64,000 nt of DNA from Anaplasma phagocytophilum str. Webster. Its GTDB lineage: Bacteria; Pseudomonadota; Alphaproteobacteria; Rickettsiales; Anaplasmataceae. The position numbers and the translations under genes were made by a program. The first letter of the stretch is position 1. Every line of letters begins with the position of its first letter. The stretch covers positions 1,415,408 through 1,479,407 of the forward strand of contig NZ_LANS01000001.1 in the NCBI RefSeq assembly GCF_000964685.1, given 5' to 3'. The notes below the pieces were generated by a model. It had not been told where the DNA came from, searched no databases, and worked only from the letters and a program-made list of their open reading frames with translations. Below, in pieces: positions 39,307-51,731 of the stretch.

Positions 39307-40205
39307 CCCAACATATAGTGTAAAATTGCTTTTCTTACCGCAACCCCCATCTTTACTTGCAGTAAAATAGACGAGCTTGCATCAGCTACTTCATCTGAAA
39401 TCTCTATCCCACGATTCATAGGTCCTGGATGCATTATTATCACATCATCTTTTGCTATCGATAGCTTCGCATTGTCTAGCATATAGTGCCGAGAGTACTC
39501 ATTTGCAGATATAAACGAGGCTCCTGACATACGCTCCTTTTGAATCCTCAACAGCATGATAACATCTGCATCTTTGATTCCTTCCTCAAGACTATGTGTT
39601 ATTTTTGTCACGTTACTTGATGGCACAGAGGCAGACCAGCACGGTGGCGTAACGACATTTATATTAGCACCATACCTAGAAAGTAGTCTCATATTAGATC
39701 TAGCAACCCTACTGTGAAAAATATCACCGCAAATAGTAACGTTTAACCCCTCAATGTACTTACCCTTTAAGTAGCGTATGGTAGCGTAATCAGTAAGTGC
39801 CTGAGTTGGGTGCTCGTGATTTCCATCTCCGGCATTTATAACACAACAGTCTCCCACTCTTTCTACTACTTCATCTATGAAACCACTGAACCCTGATCGT
39901 ACTACAACTAAGTCGACACCCATAGCACTCAAAGTACTGAGAGTATCTGAAACACTTTCACCTTTTTTCATGGATGAAGTTTCCGCATTGAGCGTAACAG
40001 AAACAGCTCCTAGGGATTTTTCTGCAATTTCGAATGCCAGTAGAGTTCTTGTGGAGTTCTCGAAAAATAAATTGGCTATAACTCTGCCCTGCAGCACGTT
40101 GTTAGCGCTACTATCCTGCAAGTATCTATGGGCCAGCGCTACTATATTTTCTATGTCTACATCACTTAAGCTTTGAATTCGAAGAAGTTTATTTAACTTT
40201 TTCAT
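39303..40205 (-). CDS. pyrB: aspartate carbamoyltransferase catalytic subunit
   Basis: PyrB joins carbamoyl phosphate and aspartate in pyrimidine synthesis. The 300-residue protein has the carbamoyl-phosphate site [15 protein letters not shown], the [17 protein letters not shown] motif, [25 protein letters not shown] and the [12 protein letters not shown] loop. No regulatory pyrI lies beside it, as usual for Rickettsiales. It heads a two-gene unit with truA, wholly enclosed by the rlmE inverted repeats. Confidence 0.97.
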   Translation of the reverse strand: MKKLNKLLRIQSLSDVDIENIVALAHRYLQDSSANNVLQGRVIANLFFENSTRTLLAFEIAEKSLGAVSVTLNAETSSMKKGESVSDTLSTLSAMGVDLVVVRSGFSGFIDEVVERVGDCCVINAGDGNHEHPTQALTDYATIRYLKGKYIEGLNVTICGDIFHSRVARSNMRLLSRYGANINVVTPPCWSASVPSSNVTKITHSLEEGIKDADVIMLLRIQKERMSGASFISANEYSRHYMLDNAKLSIAKDDVIIMHPGPMNRGIEISDEVADASSSILLQVKMGVAVRKAILHYMLG

Positions 40206-40344
40206 ACCCTTGTACGCAACAACGTTTCACAAACTTAGCACTATTTTAAAGGTATAAAAAGGCACATTATCTACACATGTTTTGTAGAGCATTGAATTAC
40301 GGAGAAACACGATGCGCTGTAGTTCTGCAGAATACCTCAGCTAC

Positions 40345-41002
40345 TAGCATGCACTATCCTTTAAACTTCAGAGCTACTAGATAGATTTCTGAGGAATCTT
40401 TCCTACTCGACTTGGGCTTGAAGTAAGAAACTACACCAAAATGCGTCATTATAGAACGCCTAAACTCTTGCTCATATTCACCGTGTAGCAGCTTTGTCAC
40501 AAAACTTCCATTAGGATTCAAGTATTCCAAAGCTATATCTCTTGCAAGTTCACATAAGTTTATTATGTTAGCGTGATCAACCTGCCTGTGACCGCAGGAC
40601 TTCGGAGCCATATCCGACAGTACCACGTCGAACTTTCTTCCGCTTAATTTTTCATTCAATAGGTCGTGATCACTATCAATGTCACATTGCACAAATGACA
40701 CATTGTGTATGTCTTTCATACTCTGAATGTCTACCGCCACAACGGTTGGTTCGGTGCTGTCGATAATAGCAGTATTCTTAGAGGCAACTTGAGCCCATCC
40801 TCCAGGGCTAGAACCTAAATCCAGGACAAACCTCCCGCGTTGCAGGATCTTAAACTTATCATTAATCTCTATAAGTTTATACGCTGATCTTGATCTATAC
40901 CCCTCTTTCTTGGCAAGTGATACGTACTGGTCATTTACCTGTCTACGTATCCAATTCGTAGAAGATATCTTCCTTCCCTTTGCCGTCTTTACCCTTACTA
41001 TA
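40345..41002 (-). repeat. 658-bp inverted repeat, right arm (truncated rlmE copy)
   Basis: Carries rlmE codons about 37 to the stop on the minus strand without the start; the longest methionine-initiated frame is 128 codons (40354-40740). Identity to the left arm appears complete. It sits upstream of pyrB, pointing the same way as pyrB. Confidence 0.95.
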
Positions 41003-41607
41003 AAGGTGCCTCATTCTAATGGTCCGGTGATTATAGTAAAGAATTTACGCCATAGAGTTAAGTAATATCTCATGATGTTTTGCACACTTGCACATATATC
41101 AAGAATGAATGAGTTTTTGATGCTGCAGATTGCACTGCGTGAGTTACATGGAGTAAGAAATAGAGCCTCACAGTGATGGGACTAACTTGAACTACTTATA
41201 GATTCTCCTTTCACGCGATGTATGCAGCAAAACGCTCAGTTGAGATACATTACAGCATAAGGACCACCCCCGTTTTTCAAATATGACGCAGTTTGCTTAT
41301 TAGGTATAATTCTGCAAGATGTAACATTTTCTCAATATAAAAAAGCCCTAAAAGGGATATCACACATACACAAATGCATCTTCTTAAACAAACTGAGAAG
41401 GTCTATTCCCTGATGAAAGGTGATAACATTAAGATATGGCTCTAGAAAAAACTACATCACTTTGCCTGTATTGACAGACTACAACACTGTGGTATGAGCG
41501 TATATAGGCGCGTATTCAAAACAAGATAATAAAAGAAGAACAAAAGGATCATATAATTACCGAAAACTTACTCATGAGGAAATGCTACGTAGCCACTGGT
41601 AGAGGTC
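41003..41607. other. spacer with decayed repeats
   Basis: The stretch 41280-41460 (GCAGTTTGCTTATTAGG, then TTTTCTCAATATAAAAAAGC) is a degenerate match to 43275-43460. No gene is recognisable. Confidence 0.5.
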
Positions 41608-41634
41608 TTGACACTAGAGCATGTATGCTATACC
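41608..41634 (+). promoter_or_regulatory. candidate promoter for tRNA-Pro
   Basis: TTGACA (41608-41613), 15-base spacer, TATACC (41629-41634), ending 12 bases before the tRNA. Confidence 0.45.
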
Positions 41635-41646
41635 ATGACGGGGCTT

Positions 41647-41720
<74 letters not shown>

Positions 41721-42613
41721 CGCGTTTTCTGTCACGTACCATCTTTCTTTTGCTCTCTATGTATATCGCTGTAGCACTATAATATAGCAGTGCTGATTAG
41801 GGTATTTGCTCTTAGCAAGAGAGTTTCCCACAGTATAGGGAATCGATCTGGTTGAGTGCATATACGGTACGGCTTGTTCTAATTATCTGAATATTCCTTG
41901 ATGGTTTCGATGTTATGAATTGTACAAAGTATCTAATAATGCAAAGAGATTTGTGTGATGGTACTAGCCTTAACGCGTGCCTTAAACTTCCCCTTTAACG
42001 CAACTTATTCTGCAAAACGCGTAATTACCCACAGAGATATGCAATACAGGAGTAGTCCCCTGCCCTAGTTTTTCAAATACTGATGCCGTTATCACCTATA
42101 GAATTCAAGTATATTGCGCTCATGCTATTAATTAAGAGACATCTCTCCCTAGTATTCGGTGAGGCATGCTTAAAATTTCGCGATATTTTTACACGCAGCA
42201 TTGCCTAAAGTTCTCACTATACGGTATTCCCTATACAAGCACTGCTTAAGTCTTCACGAATCAAGCCTGGATATTCTAATATCATACGCTACGCACAGAT
42301 CACAAGTTTGTACGTGAAACTCAAACATTAAAAGTACAGCTCCACTAAAGACGACACATAAGCGAGCATGCAGATTCGTTACATCTTATAATTTTTGGCG
42401 CAATATACAAAGGCGTGTTGCTAATTCGAGCATTGGTGCTAGTACAAGATTTTTTGGATCCCAGTAAGAAATAAAGTGAATAGTCACGTACTTTGGCAAT
42501 GATAGGGAGCGCAGATGTTGGGTGTATATGCTAAGAGTTACGAAATGAATGAGTATTTGGATGCCGCGTGTTGCCCCAATTAATACATGGAGAATGTGAT
42601 ACGACAACTTTCC
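41721..42613. other. spacer with decayed repeats
   Basis: 41840-41990 (CCTTGATGG, ATGAATTGTAC, GGTACTAGC) and 41990-42090 are degenerate matches to 43075-43290. No gene is recognisable; the minus frame 42386-42607 has no motif. Confidence 0.5.
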
Positions 42614-42968
42614 AGCTATAATTCAGTTCTGCTCAGTATACAAAGTACATAGCAAAAAGCATCTCCGCTATAATATCTGTAAGGTTACCATATATTGTTT
42701 TAAGAACTTAAAAGGTTTATAGGTACCCTGAAGAAATGGACATCAACGTCCACGTTGCTGCAACAACGTCTGTTCTTGACATAACGACTACTACGTTCTG
42801 CCTTACCTTAGGAACCATGCAATACATCCAAGAAACATCTACCTACCCATAGACTTTAAGCACTCCCAATGCCCATCTATCACTTCAAAAAAGGAAAAAG
42901 TGCCTCAAATAGTGCACTTAACATCGTCACAGCAACTATTATTAATGCCAAACATACTGAGCAGCCAT
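42614..42968 (-). pseudogene. yihY: degenerate copy of the yihY 3' part
   Basis: Aligns along its length with 58297-58690, the last 130 codons of yihY, in the same orientation, but with many substitutions and indels (shared blocks TATAATTCAGTTCTGCTC, AACGTCCA and ATCGTCACAGCAACTATTAT against ATCATCACAGCAACTATTAT). It is an old, inactive copy. Confidence 0.85.
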
Positions 42969-43435
42969 CTTAGCAGCTCTGATTGACAGAGTTAATACTA
43001 TTATGGGAATGAATAAGTTTGATCCCGCATGTTACGCCATATGAGTATAAGGGGATGCATATATAATAGCGGTCTGATGGGCATGGCCAGGTACTGCTTG
43101 TAGTCTCTGATTGCTCCTTGATGATTCCTATATTTATGAATTGTACCAAGCACCTCATAGCGTTGAGAGCTTTGCATAATGGTACTAGCTTTAACATGTG
43201 CCTTTTTTGAATTTCCATGCGATTTATCCTGCGAACTGTGCCATTACCTACGGACAAAGCAATGCGGCAGGGGTATCCTACCCTAAATTCAATATATAAT
43301 GCAGTTTGAAGATGCAGCATAATACCGAAGAATGCTACGTTTTCTCAAGATAAGATCCCCATATTACTTTGAGAAAATATCACCCGCATCATAAATGCAT
43401 ATTCTGTCACTATCTGAAAAGATCCCTTCCCTTTG
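42969..43435. other. spacer with decayed repeats
   Basis: Member of the same repeat set as 41840-42090 and 41280-41460. No gene. Confidence 0.5.
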
Positions 43436-43600
43436 GAAAAGGTGATCACATTAAAAATAGCTCCCAATCCTCAGAAGAATAAACACACCTTATGACTTCA
43501 TAAACACTATTATCGTGAGCTACATGGCAGAATCAGCGCTAAAAAATTCAACAACATAGGAACAGCTGCCCCAGATAACATGGCTATCGAAAAGGAACCT
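43436..43600 (-). pseudogene. mgtE: degenerate copy of the mgtE 3' end
   Basis: Matches 43645-43820 (end of mgtE and its flank) with substitutions and gaps; the shared block AACAACATAGGAACAGCTGC and following CCCAGATAAC is exact. It lies directly downstream of mgtE in the same orientation, a tandem 3'-end copy like that of leuS. Confidence 0.88.
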
Positions 43601-43664
43601 CACGTATCATAAAACGCACGCTCCACGCTGTCTCGAAAGGGCTTGTTCCTTGTGTAACAGGTGA

Positions 43665-45011
43665 TCACATTAAGAAGAGCGTTGCCAACCCTAAAAAGAA
43701 TAAAAACGACATTATGTCGCTTGCGGCGCATACTATTATGGAGGACGAGATGGCAGGGTCAGCCCTGAAAAAATTCAACAACATAGGAACAGCTGCCCCA
43801 GATAACGTGGCTATGGAAAACGTTATTATCATAGATATTGCAAAAAGCACCTCTATAGAAACATCTCTGAATCTAATCACTACTGCTACGGACGCTATTG
43901 CCGCGATTATAATCCCATTTACAAGGCCTACGCATAACTCTTTGAGTAGCAATCTCTTAGAATTTCTATAAGTAAGCTGTTTTGTAGCCAAAGCGCGTAC
44001 TGTTACTGCTAGAGCCTGCAATCCAGAATTTCCGCTCATTGACGCGATCATAGGCATAATCACTGATAAGGCCACAAAACTTTTTATCGTGTCACTAAAC
44101 CAGCCTATCACCAAAGAACTTGCGGTAGACGTCAATAGGTTGACTAGAAGCCATGGCATTCTTCTAAAAACTGTCTTCATTAACGGAGCACTTATGTCGC
44201 TATCAGACACCATTCCCAAATGAAGCGCATCCTCTTCCGCCTCTTCATGTACCACGTTTATTATGTCATACACCAGAATAGATCCCATTATACGACCCTC
44301 TTTGTCGACAACAGGCGCAGACAATAGAGAGTACTGCCTGAACATTTCTGAGACTTCTTCTTGTTTTGCGCTTGGACGTATCACTTTAATATCCTCGTCC
44401 ATCAATTGCTGGACAAGACAACTCTTATTTGACGTTATCACATCGTCCAAAGACAATATCCCTATGGGCTGCAACTTAGGGTTTACTACGAATATCTCAT
44501 GTAATTTTCTGTTTTGCTTAGCATTGTCACAGAGGTACGTGGTTAACTGTTGAATGCTCCAGTGTGCAGGAACAACAGTGATGTCCTTGTGCATCAGCCT
44601 ACCGGCGCTTTTTTCTGGATATGACAACAATTCGCTAATAAGCAAACGTTTTTCTTCTGGAAGCAGACGTAGTATGTCTTCTTGGTACTCCTTACTAAGG
44701 TCTTCCACCACCACAACTATGTCTTCGCTGTCTAAGGTGGCAATAAGTGCTGCAACTTTTGATACACCTAGAGTACTGACGGCCTCCTGCCGCAGTCCAG
44801 GTACAAGATGCACCAGGGTATCAGAGACAAGCTCATCCCCAACGTATTTTAGAAGCCCTTTCCTTTGATTAATGGTTGAGGTAAGAAGGAAAGATGCAAG
44901 CTGCACTCCATCAACGTTATCAAGAATCTCACGAATATCCCCTGCTCTTTCCTCTTCTATCGCATCTATGAGAAAATCACTGGTCTTCTTATCCAACAAA
45001 TGGTACGACAT
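43665..45011 (-). CDS. mgtE: MgtE-type magnesium transporter
   Basis: MgtE is a gated Mg2+ channel of the inner membrane. The 448-residue protein has the order expected: N-terminal helical domain (about 1-130, ending RLLPEEKRLLISELLSYPE), paired CBS domains (about 130-255, SAGRLMHKDITVVPA and ILVYDIINVVHEEAEEDA), a connecting helix and five membrane spans from about residue 285, with PMIASMSGNSGLQALAV as the conserved pore stretch. Length is typical. ATG 45011 fits. Confidence 0.96.
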   Translation of the reverse strand: MSYHLLDKKTSDFLIDAIEEERAGDIREILDNVDGVQLASFLLTSTINQRKGLLKYVGDELVSDTLVHLVPGLRQEAVSTLGVSKVAALIATLDSEDIVVVVEDLSKEYQEDILRLLPEEKRLLISELLSYPEKSAGRLMHKDITVVPAHWSIQQLTTYLCDNAKQNRKLHEIFVVNPKLQPIGILSLDDVITSNKSCLVQQLMDEDIKVIRPSAKQEEVSEMFRQYSLLSAPVVDKEGRIMGSILVYDIINVVHEEAEEDALHLGMVSDSDISAPLMKTVFRRMPWLLVNLLTSTASSLVIGWFSDTIKSFVALSVIMPMIASMSGNSGLQALAVTVRALATKQLTYRNSKRLLLKELCVGLVNGIIIAAIASVAVVIRFRDVSIEVLFAISMIITFSIATLSGAAVPMLLNFFRADPAISSSIIVCAASDIMSFLFFLGLATLFLM

Positions 45012-45317
45012 AGCAGGCCTGGTAATTGCATCAATTATGGTGAAGCAGCGTCCGGTTTTTCTAGCATATTTTTCCTTCCTTGTATATTGGGAAATTCCCC
45101 ATTTTCGCGCCTAATTACATCCGCTTACACACCATTAGAAGCACTTGCGTAAACTTCATCCAGCGCTCGTATATCAATCATATACTCTTAGGCAAGTTGC
45201 CGAGAATACAAGAAACTTAAAATTGCAGGTTCTACCTTAACACTAGGCAAATTTCTGTACAAATGTACTTCAATCAGAAGGTAAGGTCTAGAAACATGTT
45301 TTCAATATAGGTAGGGA
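45012..45317. other. spacer between mgtE and tRNA-Leu (divergent)
   Basis: No gene seen; promoters for both neighbours are expected here. Confidence 0.4.
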
Positions 45318-45345
45318 TTGACTTGCAGAAAATAGATTGTAGTAT
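45318..45345 (+). promoter_or_regulatory. candidate promoter for tRNA-Leu
   Basis: TTGACT (45318-45323), 16-base spacer, TAGTAT (45340-45345), ending 15 bases before the tRNA 5' end. Both boxes match consensus at five of six positions. Confidence 0.6.
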
Positions 45346-45360
45346 CAGTACGTTGATGCG

Positions 45361-45443
45361 GCCCTTATGGCGGAATGGTAGACGCGGTAGACTCAAAATC
45401 TACTGCCCGTGAGGGTGTGCTGGTTCGAGTCCGGCTAAGGGCA
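45361..45443 (+). tRNA. tRNA-Leu (anticodon CAA)
   Basis: An 83-base class II tRNA: acceptor GCCCTTA/TAAGGGC with discriminator A, anticodon stem GTAGA/TCTAC with loop CTCAAAA giving CAA, a long variable arm (TGCCCGTGAGGGTGTG region) and T arm with GGTTCGAGTCC. It lies 72 bases before atpD and may be cotranscribed with it. Confidence 0.97.
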
Positions 45444-45493
45444 CATCTGGTTTTTAGCATGCCTACGGTGGGCTGTTTTTGTCGTGTGGATAA

Positions 45494-47053
<1,560 letters not shown>

Positions 47054-47074
47054 TTGATGTGGTGAGGATTATTC

Positions 47075-47461
47075 ATGGATAGCTTTAGCGTAGAGTTTGT
47101 CTTACCGGATTGTACGAGTAGTTTTACGGGCATATGTTCTCTTGTTGCGCGAACTGGTAGTGGTGAGCTTGTGGTTATGGCGAATCATGAAAGAGCTGTG
47201 ATGGACTTGCCTCCTCAAGCCTTGCTCCTTCGTAATGAGAAAGGTGAGGAAACTGTAGTGCTTGTATCTAGCGCTGTGCTTACCGTGAAGGATAATGAAT
47301 GCGTGGTTATAGCTGATGCTATAGTTTTTGCCGGAAGTAGTAATAAGGAAGCCCTGGAGCGTATTAGGGAAGAGATTAAGAAGTCTGCTGATGGGGATAG
47401 TCTGCTTGCGGAGATAGCAAAAGGAGATTTGATGTTTATTGATATGGTCTTAAAGGCATGA
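47075..47461 (+). CDS. atpC: F1F0 ATP synthase epsilon subunit
   Basis: Epsilon couples and regulates F1 with gamma. The 128-residue product shows the N-terminal beta-sandwich domain ([45 protein letters not shown]) and a short helical end. It is followed by a transaldolase start overlapping its stop by four bases. Confidence 0.93.
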   Translation: MDSFSVEFVLPDCTSSFTGICSLVARTGSGELVVMANHERAVMDLPPQALLLRNEKGEETVVLVSSAVLTVKDNECVVIADAIVFAGSSNKEALERIREEIKKSADGDSLLAEIAKGDLMFIDMVLKA

Positions 47462-48114
47462 AAATATTTTTAGACACGATAGATGTAGATAGTATAGCTG
47501 TGCTTTATAAGACCGGTGCTGTTGATGGTATTACTACTAATCCGGCGCTATTATCGAAGTCTGAGAGACCGTATAGGGAATTGCTAGAGGAAATATGCAG
47601 CCTTGTGCAAGGGGATATCAGTGTGGAGGTTGTTTCCGTTGATGCTGATGATATGGTAGCTGAGGGGCTAAAGCTGGCTAAAATTGCTAAAAATGTCGTA
47701 GTAAAATTGCCGTTGACCTTTGATGGTATACGCGCATGTAACATTCTCGCAAGGGAGCGTGATATAAAGGTGAACGTGACGCTGTGTTTTTCGGCAACTC
47801 AAGCGTTAATGGCTGCAAAGGCTGGTGCTACTTACGTTTCTCCGTTTATGGGCAGGATAGATGATCTGGGAGGAGATGGAGCGGCATTGATAAGAGATAT
47901 ACGGTGTGTATATAGTAATTATGGTTTCAAGACGCAGGTTCTTGCGGCTTCGGTGCGGAGTCCTATGCATGTTTTAGAGGCTGCTAAGGCTGGTGCTGAA
48001 GTTGCGACAGTTCCGGTATCTGTTTTCAAGCAGCTATTTCTTCATCCGTTGACCGATAAGGGACTGGCTGACTTTCTTAAATCCTGGGAAGTGAGTGGGA
48101 GGTCCATCTTATAG
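47458..48114 (+). CDS. tal: transaldolase (fructose-6-phosphate aldolase-like, TalC type)
   Basis: The short (218-residue) transaldolase type acting in the non-oxidative pentose phosphate pathway. Landmarks: [30 protein letters not shown], the Schiff-base lysine at about residue 83 in [28 protein letters not shown] and [16 protein letters not shown]. It overlaps atpC by 4 bases (ATGA), so it belongs to the atpD-atpC unit. Confidence 0.94.
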   Translation: MKIFLDTIDVDSIAVLYKTGAVDGITTNPALLSKSERPYRELLEEICSLVQGDISVEVVSVDADDMVAEGLKLAKIAKNVVVKLPLTFDGIRACNILARERDIKVNVTLCFSATQALMAAKAGATYVSPFMGRIDDLGGDGAALIRDIRCVYSNYGFKTQVLAASVRSPMHVLEAAKAGAEVATVPVSVFKQLFLHPLTDKGLADFLKSWEVSGRSIL

Positions 48115-48509
48115 ATCTATAGAGATGGCGCTTTTTTCGCTGCTTTTACTGGAGATTCATTGCTTGGGATGTTTTGTGTAGCGCTTGATTTGTTGTAGGT
48201 GGGTTAGCTTACTTTTTCCGGGATGTGTGCCTGACGGAAGCTCTAATTGCATTTTCTTTTTTCTTAGAAAGCTAGAGGCGTATAGGTAATATATCTTAGG
48301 GTGTAAAATGAAGGCCTAGACTACGCTTCAAGTTATATATTACGAATTTGATAGAGGTATGATTTCTCGTGCTATCTGGAAGGTGGGTACTATATCTGGT
48401 TATTGGTAGTGCGCTGTTATGAAGCGGCAATTTCGGCAAATTTCGTTAAACAGTTCTGTGACATTGCTCCGTAGAATGTAAGGATCTATAGAGTCCGTAA
48501 TCCGCTGCG
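48115..48509. other. spacer after the transaldolase gene
   Basis: Nothing recognisable; a short T-run follows GATGGCGC at 48131 without a convincing stem. Confidence 0.35.
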
Positions 48510-48649
48510 GCTTTTTTTTGCAATTTGTTGTGCTCGACTTAGTGGTAACTCAGGTTATAGCTGACTTTCTAAAAACTTGATGTATAAGTACTTCAGGCTT
48601 GGATAGGGCATACTGTTTCCTTAAGCATTCCTAGTACTGGAAATGCCGT
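48510..48649 (+). repeat. about 140-bp direct repeat, copy 1
   Basis: Begins GCTTTTTTTTGCAATTTG and includes GCTGACTTTCTAAAAACTTG and a GCATACTGTTTCCTTAAGCA block. Repeated 259 bases downstream with a few changes. Confidence 0.9.
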
Positions 48650-48768
48650 CATAACAAATTTATTCATTACGATATAAATCCGAAAGTCAGCATCTCAACA
48701 GGCTACCGTTTCTACGGACCTTGGCACACACCATTGGAACCCTGATATAGGCTGACTTTCTGAAAACA

Positions 48769-48906
48769 GCTTTTTTTTGCAATTTGTTGTGCTCAAATTA
48801 GTGGTAACTCAGGTTATAGCTGACTTTCTAAAAACTTGATGTATAAGTACTTCAGGCTTGGATCAGGCATACTGTTACCTTAAGCACCCCAGTACTGGAA
48901 ATTCCG
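48769..48906 (+). repeat. about 140-bp direct repeat, copy 2
   Basis: Second copy of the 48510 element with scattered substitutions and a 2-base loss. The 119 bases between carry another half-copy of the TATAGGCTGACTTTCTGAAAAC motif. Confidence 0.9.
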
Positions 48907-49302
48907 TTGTAATAAAAATATTGGAAAATAATAGCTGTGCTTCATAGAGTTGATTGTGAGAATTCTCTGCAAAGCGCTACAATGAGCTTATAGTTTTCAT
49001 CTTCTTGGAGAAAAATAAGACGCTGCCATGGTTCCCTTATATATGGAATTACTATAGGAATCATCATTATATCCTCTCTTACGTGCTGCAATACTCCTCA
49101 GAATTTCCTCTTGCAACAAAGATGAAAAGTCAGGGCATGCCGCGCGTTATCTTTACCATGTGCATGATCTGTCTGCGATAGAAGGTTGTTTACGGCACCA
49201 ATTGTTGACGTAAAGTCTACAAAGGCGACTACTGCTCCGATATGTTGTAAAGCATTTCAGGTTTTAGCAATTTTTTTGCGTTCTTAACAGGGAGTATGAT
49301 AT

Positions 49303-49765
49303 GTGAGTAAGGGTGATTGATCTAAGTGTGGGGAATATAGGGATAATGGCGCACATAGATTCGGGAAAGATTACTAAGACAGAGCGCATACTTTTTTACA
49401 CTGGGAACTGCAGAACAGGATAGGGGAAGTTCACGAAGGTGCTGCATCTATGGACTGGATGGAGCAGGAAAAGAAGCGTGGCATTACGAACGATTACATC
49501 TGCTGCTACTACATGTTGTTGGAATGGATGCAGAATAAATATCATCGATACACCAAGGCACGTTGATTTCACTGTAGAAGCGGAAAGTTCTCTGCGGGTT
49601 CTGGATGGTGCTGTAGCTGCGTTTAATGGGGTGCAGGTGTAGTGCTTCAATCAGAGGGTGAGCGTCCAGCTGATCGGTATGATGTGTCGCGTATCTGCTT
49701 TGGCTATAAGATGGATAGGTGGGCGCTGACTTTTATACTGGTGGCGATATGATTAATGCTATTTA
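49303..49765 (+). pseudogene. fusA: elongation factor G (fusA) N-terminal fragment, frameshifted
   Basis: Across shifting frames the plus strand encodes the EF-G GTPase domain: [20 protein letters not shown] (P-loop; AHIDAGKTT expected), [21 protein letters not shown] then [13 protein letters not shown] (switch I), [15 protein letters not shown] (switch II, with R for G), [29 protein letters not shown]. At least three frameshifts and damaged G motifs make it inactive. The intact fusA is not in this window. Confidence 0.93.
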
Positions 49766-50118
49766 AACAAGCAGCTATAACGTGATAAGAAGAGGAAATA
49801 AAAACACACATGACCTCGATTAAGGGTGGCATGGTTTCTCTTTTATATAGAAAGCGCTATCCGCTTTTGTTTCTTGTTGATCACATGCAGCATTATGCAA
49901 TTACTAATACGCGTAATCCTTCACATAATCATAAATTATATTAAACCTCCAAAGCTAGGGGCTGCACAGACAAGAAATCTTAATCTGATTTCCCTTAATG
50001 TAATAGACATAAATATTACACCTTGCCTCTGAAGGGGGAGAATAATCCCGTAAATTGCTTTTGGGAAATGCATCCCATGTGTAATGTACGACGATTATTC
50101 CGTAAGATTAATAAGCTG
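49766..50118. other. spacer
   Basis: A 68-codon frame (49826-50032) has no recognised motif. Nothing else seen. Confidence 0.35.
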
Positions 50119-50613
50119 CTAGCAATATATTGATCGAAAACATGGGGATACAGGAATAAAACCTATATATTCGTCACATATGCTTCTAGGAGCACATTCC
50201 CACTCTACTCTTCTTCTAGACAACAATGCGCTCTCACCGAAATAAAATCTTGTTTGATTCCCATAGTACGGATTACTACAGCAAAATCCGTGAGCACGGT
50301 CATACCGGTAGGCTGCTGATAAGACATCACTCAATCCTACATTTAACCCGCAAGATAATAAAATGCCCACTATTATTAATCCTGTAATTATTGGCGCTGA
50401 GCATACCATAACACATGTAAGGACTGTTTCAGCTATTGCATATTGCACATCCATGGGCATATAACTAACAGCGCTGAATAAAATACAGAAAAAAATTATG
50501 ATAAATAACGCTAAGTAAGTTGCTGATATTATGACAAAGGCTCGTATACTATCTTTATACCACTTAGAAATACTCTCTTTCAGCTCAAGCTCTTCTTTAC
50601 TACCGCGTGACAC
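50119..50613 (-). CDS. hypothetical protein with paired membrane segments
   Basis: 164 residues, no recognised family. A charged N-terminus (residues 1-24) is followed by two long hydrophobic segments, about 25-49 and 62-90, separated by only a dozen residues, then a polar, aromatic and cysteine-containing tail of about 70 residues (FCCSNPYYGNQTRFYFGE, later CDEYIGFIPVSPCF). Such a hairpin of two membrane spans with a cytosolic tail is the layout of vacuole-membrane proteins secreted by intracellular bacteria such as chlamydial Inc proteins; that link is inference. First of three such genes in a row on this strand. Confidence 0.65.
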   Translation of the reverse strand: MSRGSKEELELKESISKWYKDSIRAFVIISATYLALFIIIFFCILFSAVSYMPMDVQYAIAETVLTCVMVCSAPIITGLIIVGILLSCGLNVGLSDVLSAAYRYDRAHGFCCSNPYYGNQTRFYFGESALLSRRRVEWECAPRSICDEYIGFIPVSPCFRSIYC

Positions 50614-51731
50614 GTTTAACCTGATATACCCTCTGTATTACTAGTATAAAAAATACATCACATGAAAAGACCGCGTATTCATAATAATACACCGGGAAAC
50701 ATTTGATATTTCCGTGAAATTTGTATCTATCATATTCTAAGCTTCTGGAACAGACTGTTAAAAATTGCCAGATGGCAATCTGTAAAGAATAAAAAAGGCG
50801 TGTACATTAAAAAGTATGATCTCTAAAACAATATGGAGACGCGATTCGTCTCAGAGAAAGAATTGCATGAACTTTGGGCCTTTGTGCTCCCTTAATAAAT
50901 AAGTGCTGAAAAATGCAGGTCTATCGCGGGGCCACGGCGGTATAGCGTGGATTTATGCGGTATAGCATGGATCTATATTGATAAATTAAAAGCTTTGTTC
51001 GTGTTTTGAGTTTTATATGCAGCAACAATATATGTACTAATGATTTTAAGCAGGTGTGGGTAATGACGTCTTGTAATACAGAGAAGAAAAGTCCCTGCAT
51101 AGTGATAATACTATCTATGCCCGCGATACGTACTTAATTTACATATCTGTGTATCAACTGCACAGAGAACATAGCTCTTCTCTCTCTGCTGTATTGACCC
51201 TTACTGTAATCCGTGTTTTTGACAACGTCATAGTATATACATGGATGGAAACCAGGATTGCGTATACTAATCCAACTCCTTGAAGGGCAACTTATAACCT
51301 AATGCAGATCCTTAGAGAACTGCCTTCTTTATCTAATTGTTAAACTCACTCAGAATATCCCTTTCACAAGCGCAGCAGTACGACGCGATACTTTATAGAG
51401 ATACTGTTCCATTCTGCAAAATATTGCGCTTTTCCATGTAATTCTAATTTGAACCGTAGTAAATCAAACAAAAGGAGACCGGGATTGAAAGCCATCTGCA
51501 CACTTCGAAGAAGTGGCTGAAAAACTTCAATCCCGAATCAGAAGACAGCCCTCTTGCCTTTTAATATGCAGAAGAATCATCCCCAAGCAAATTAAATAAA
51601 GCACAAACATCTCCTTTTGGTATACCACACTCATATGGAGTGCGATATGTGAACTGTTGAAATTTTGGATAACAAGTCACACACATCTACTTGAGATCCT
51701 CTCGTTTTCTCTTATTAGAGATGGAAACAAG
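50614..51731. other. long spacer
   Basis: No gene, RNA or clear repeat was recognised in 1.1 kb. Confidence 0.4.

Noticed and set aside
40354..40740. Second methyltransferase gene
   Set aside because: It lacks the RlmE start and is the exact inverted copy of the rlmE 3' part.
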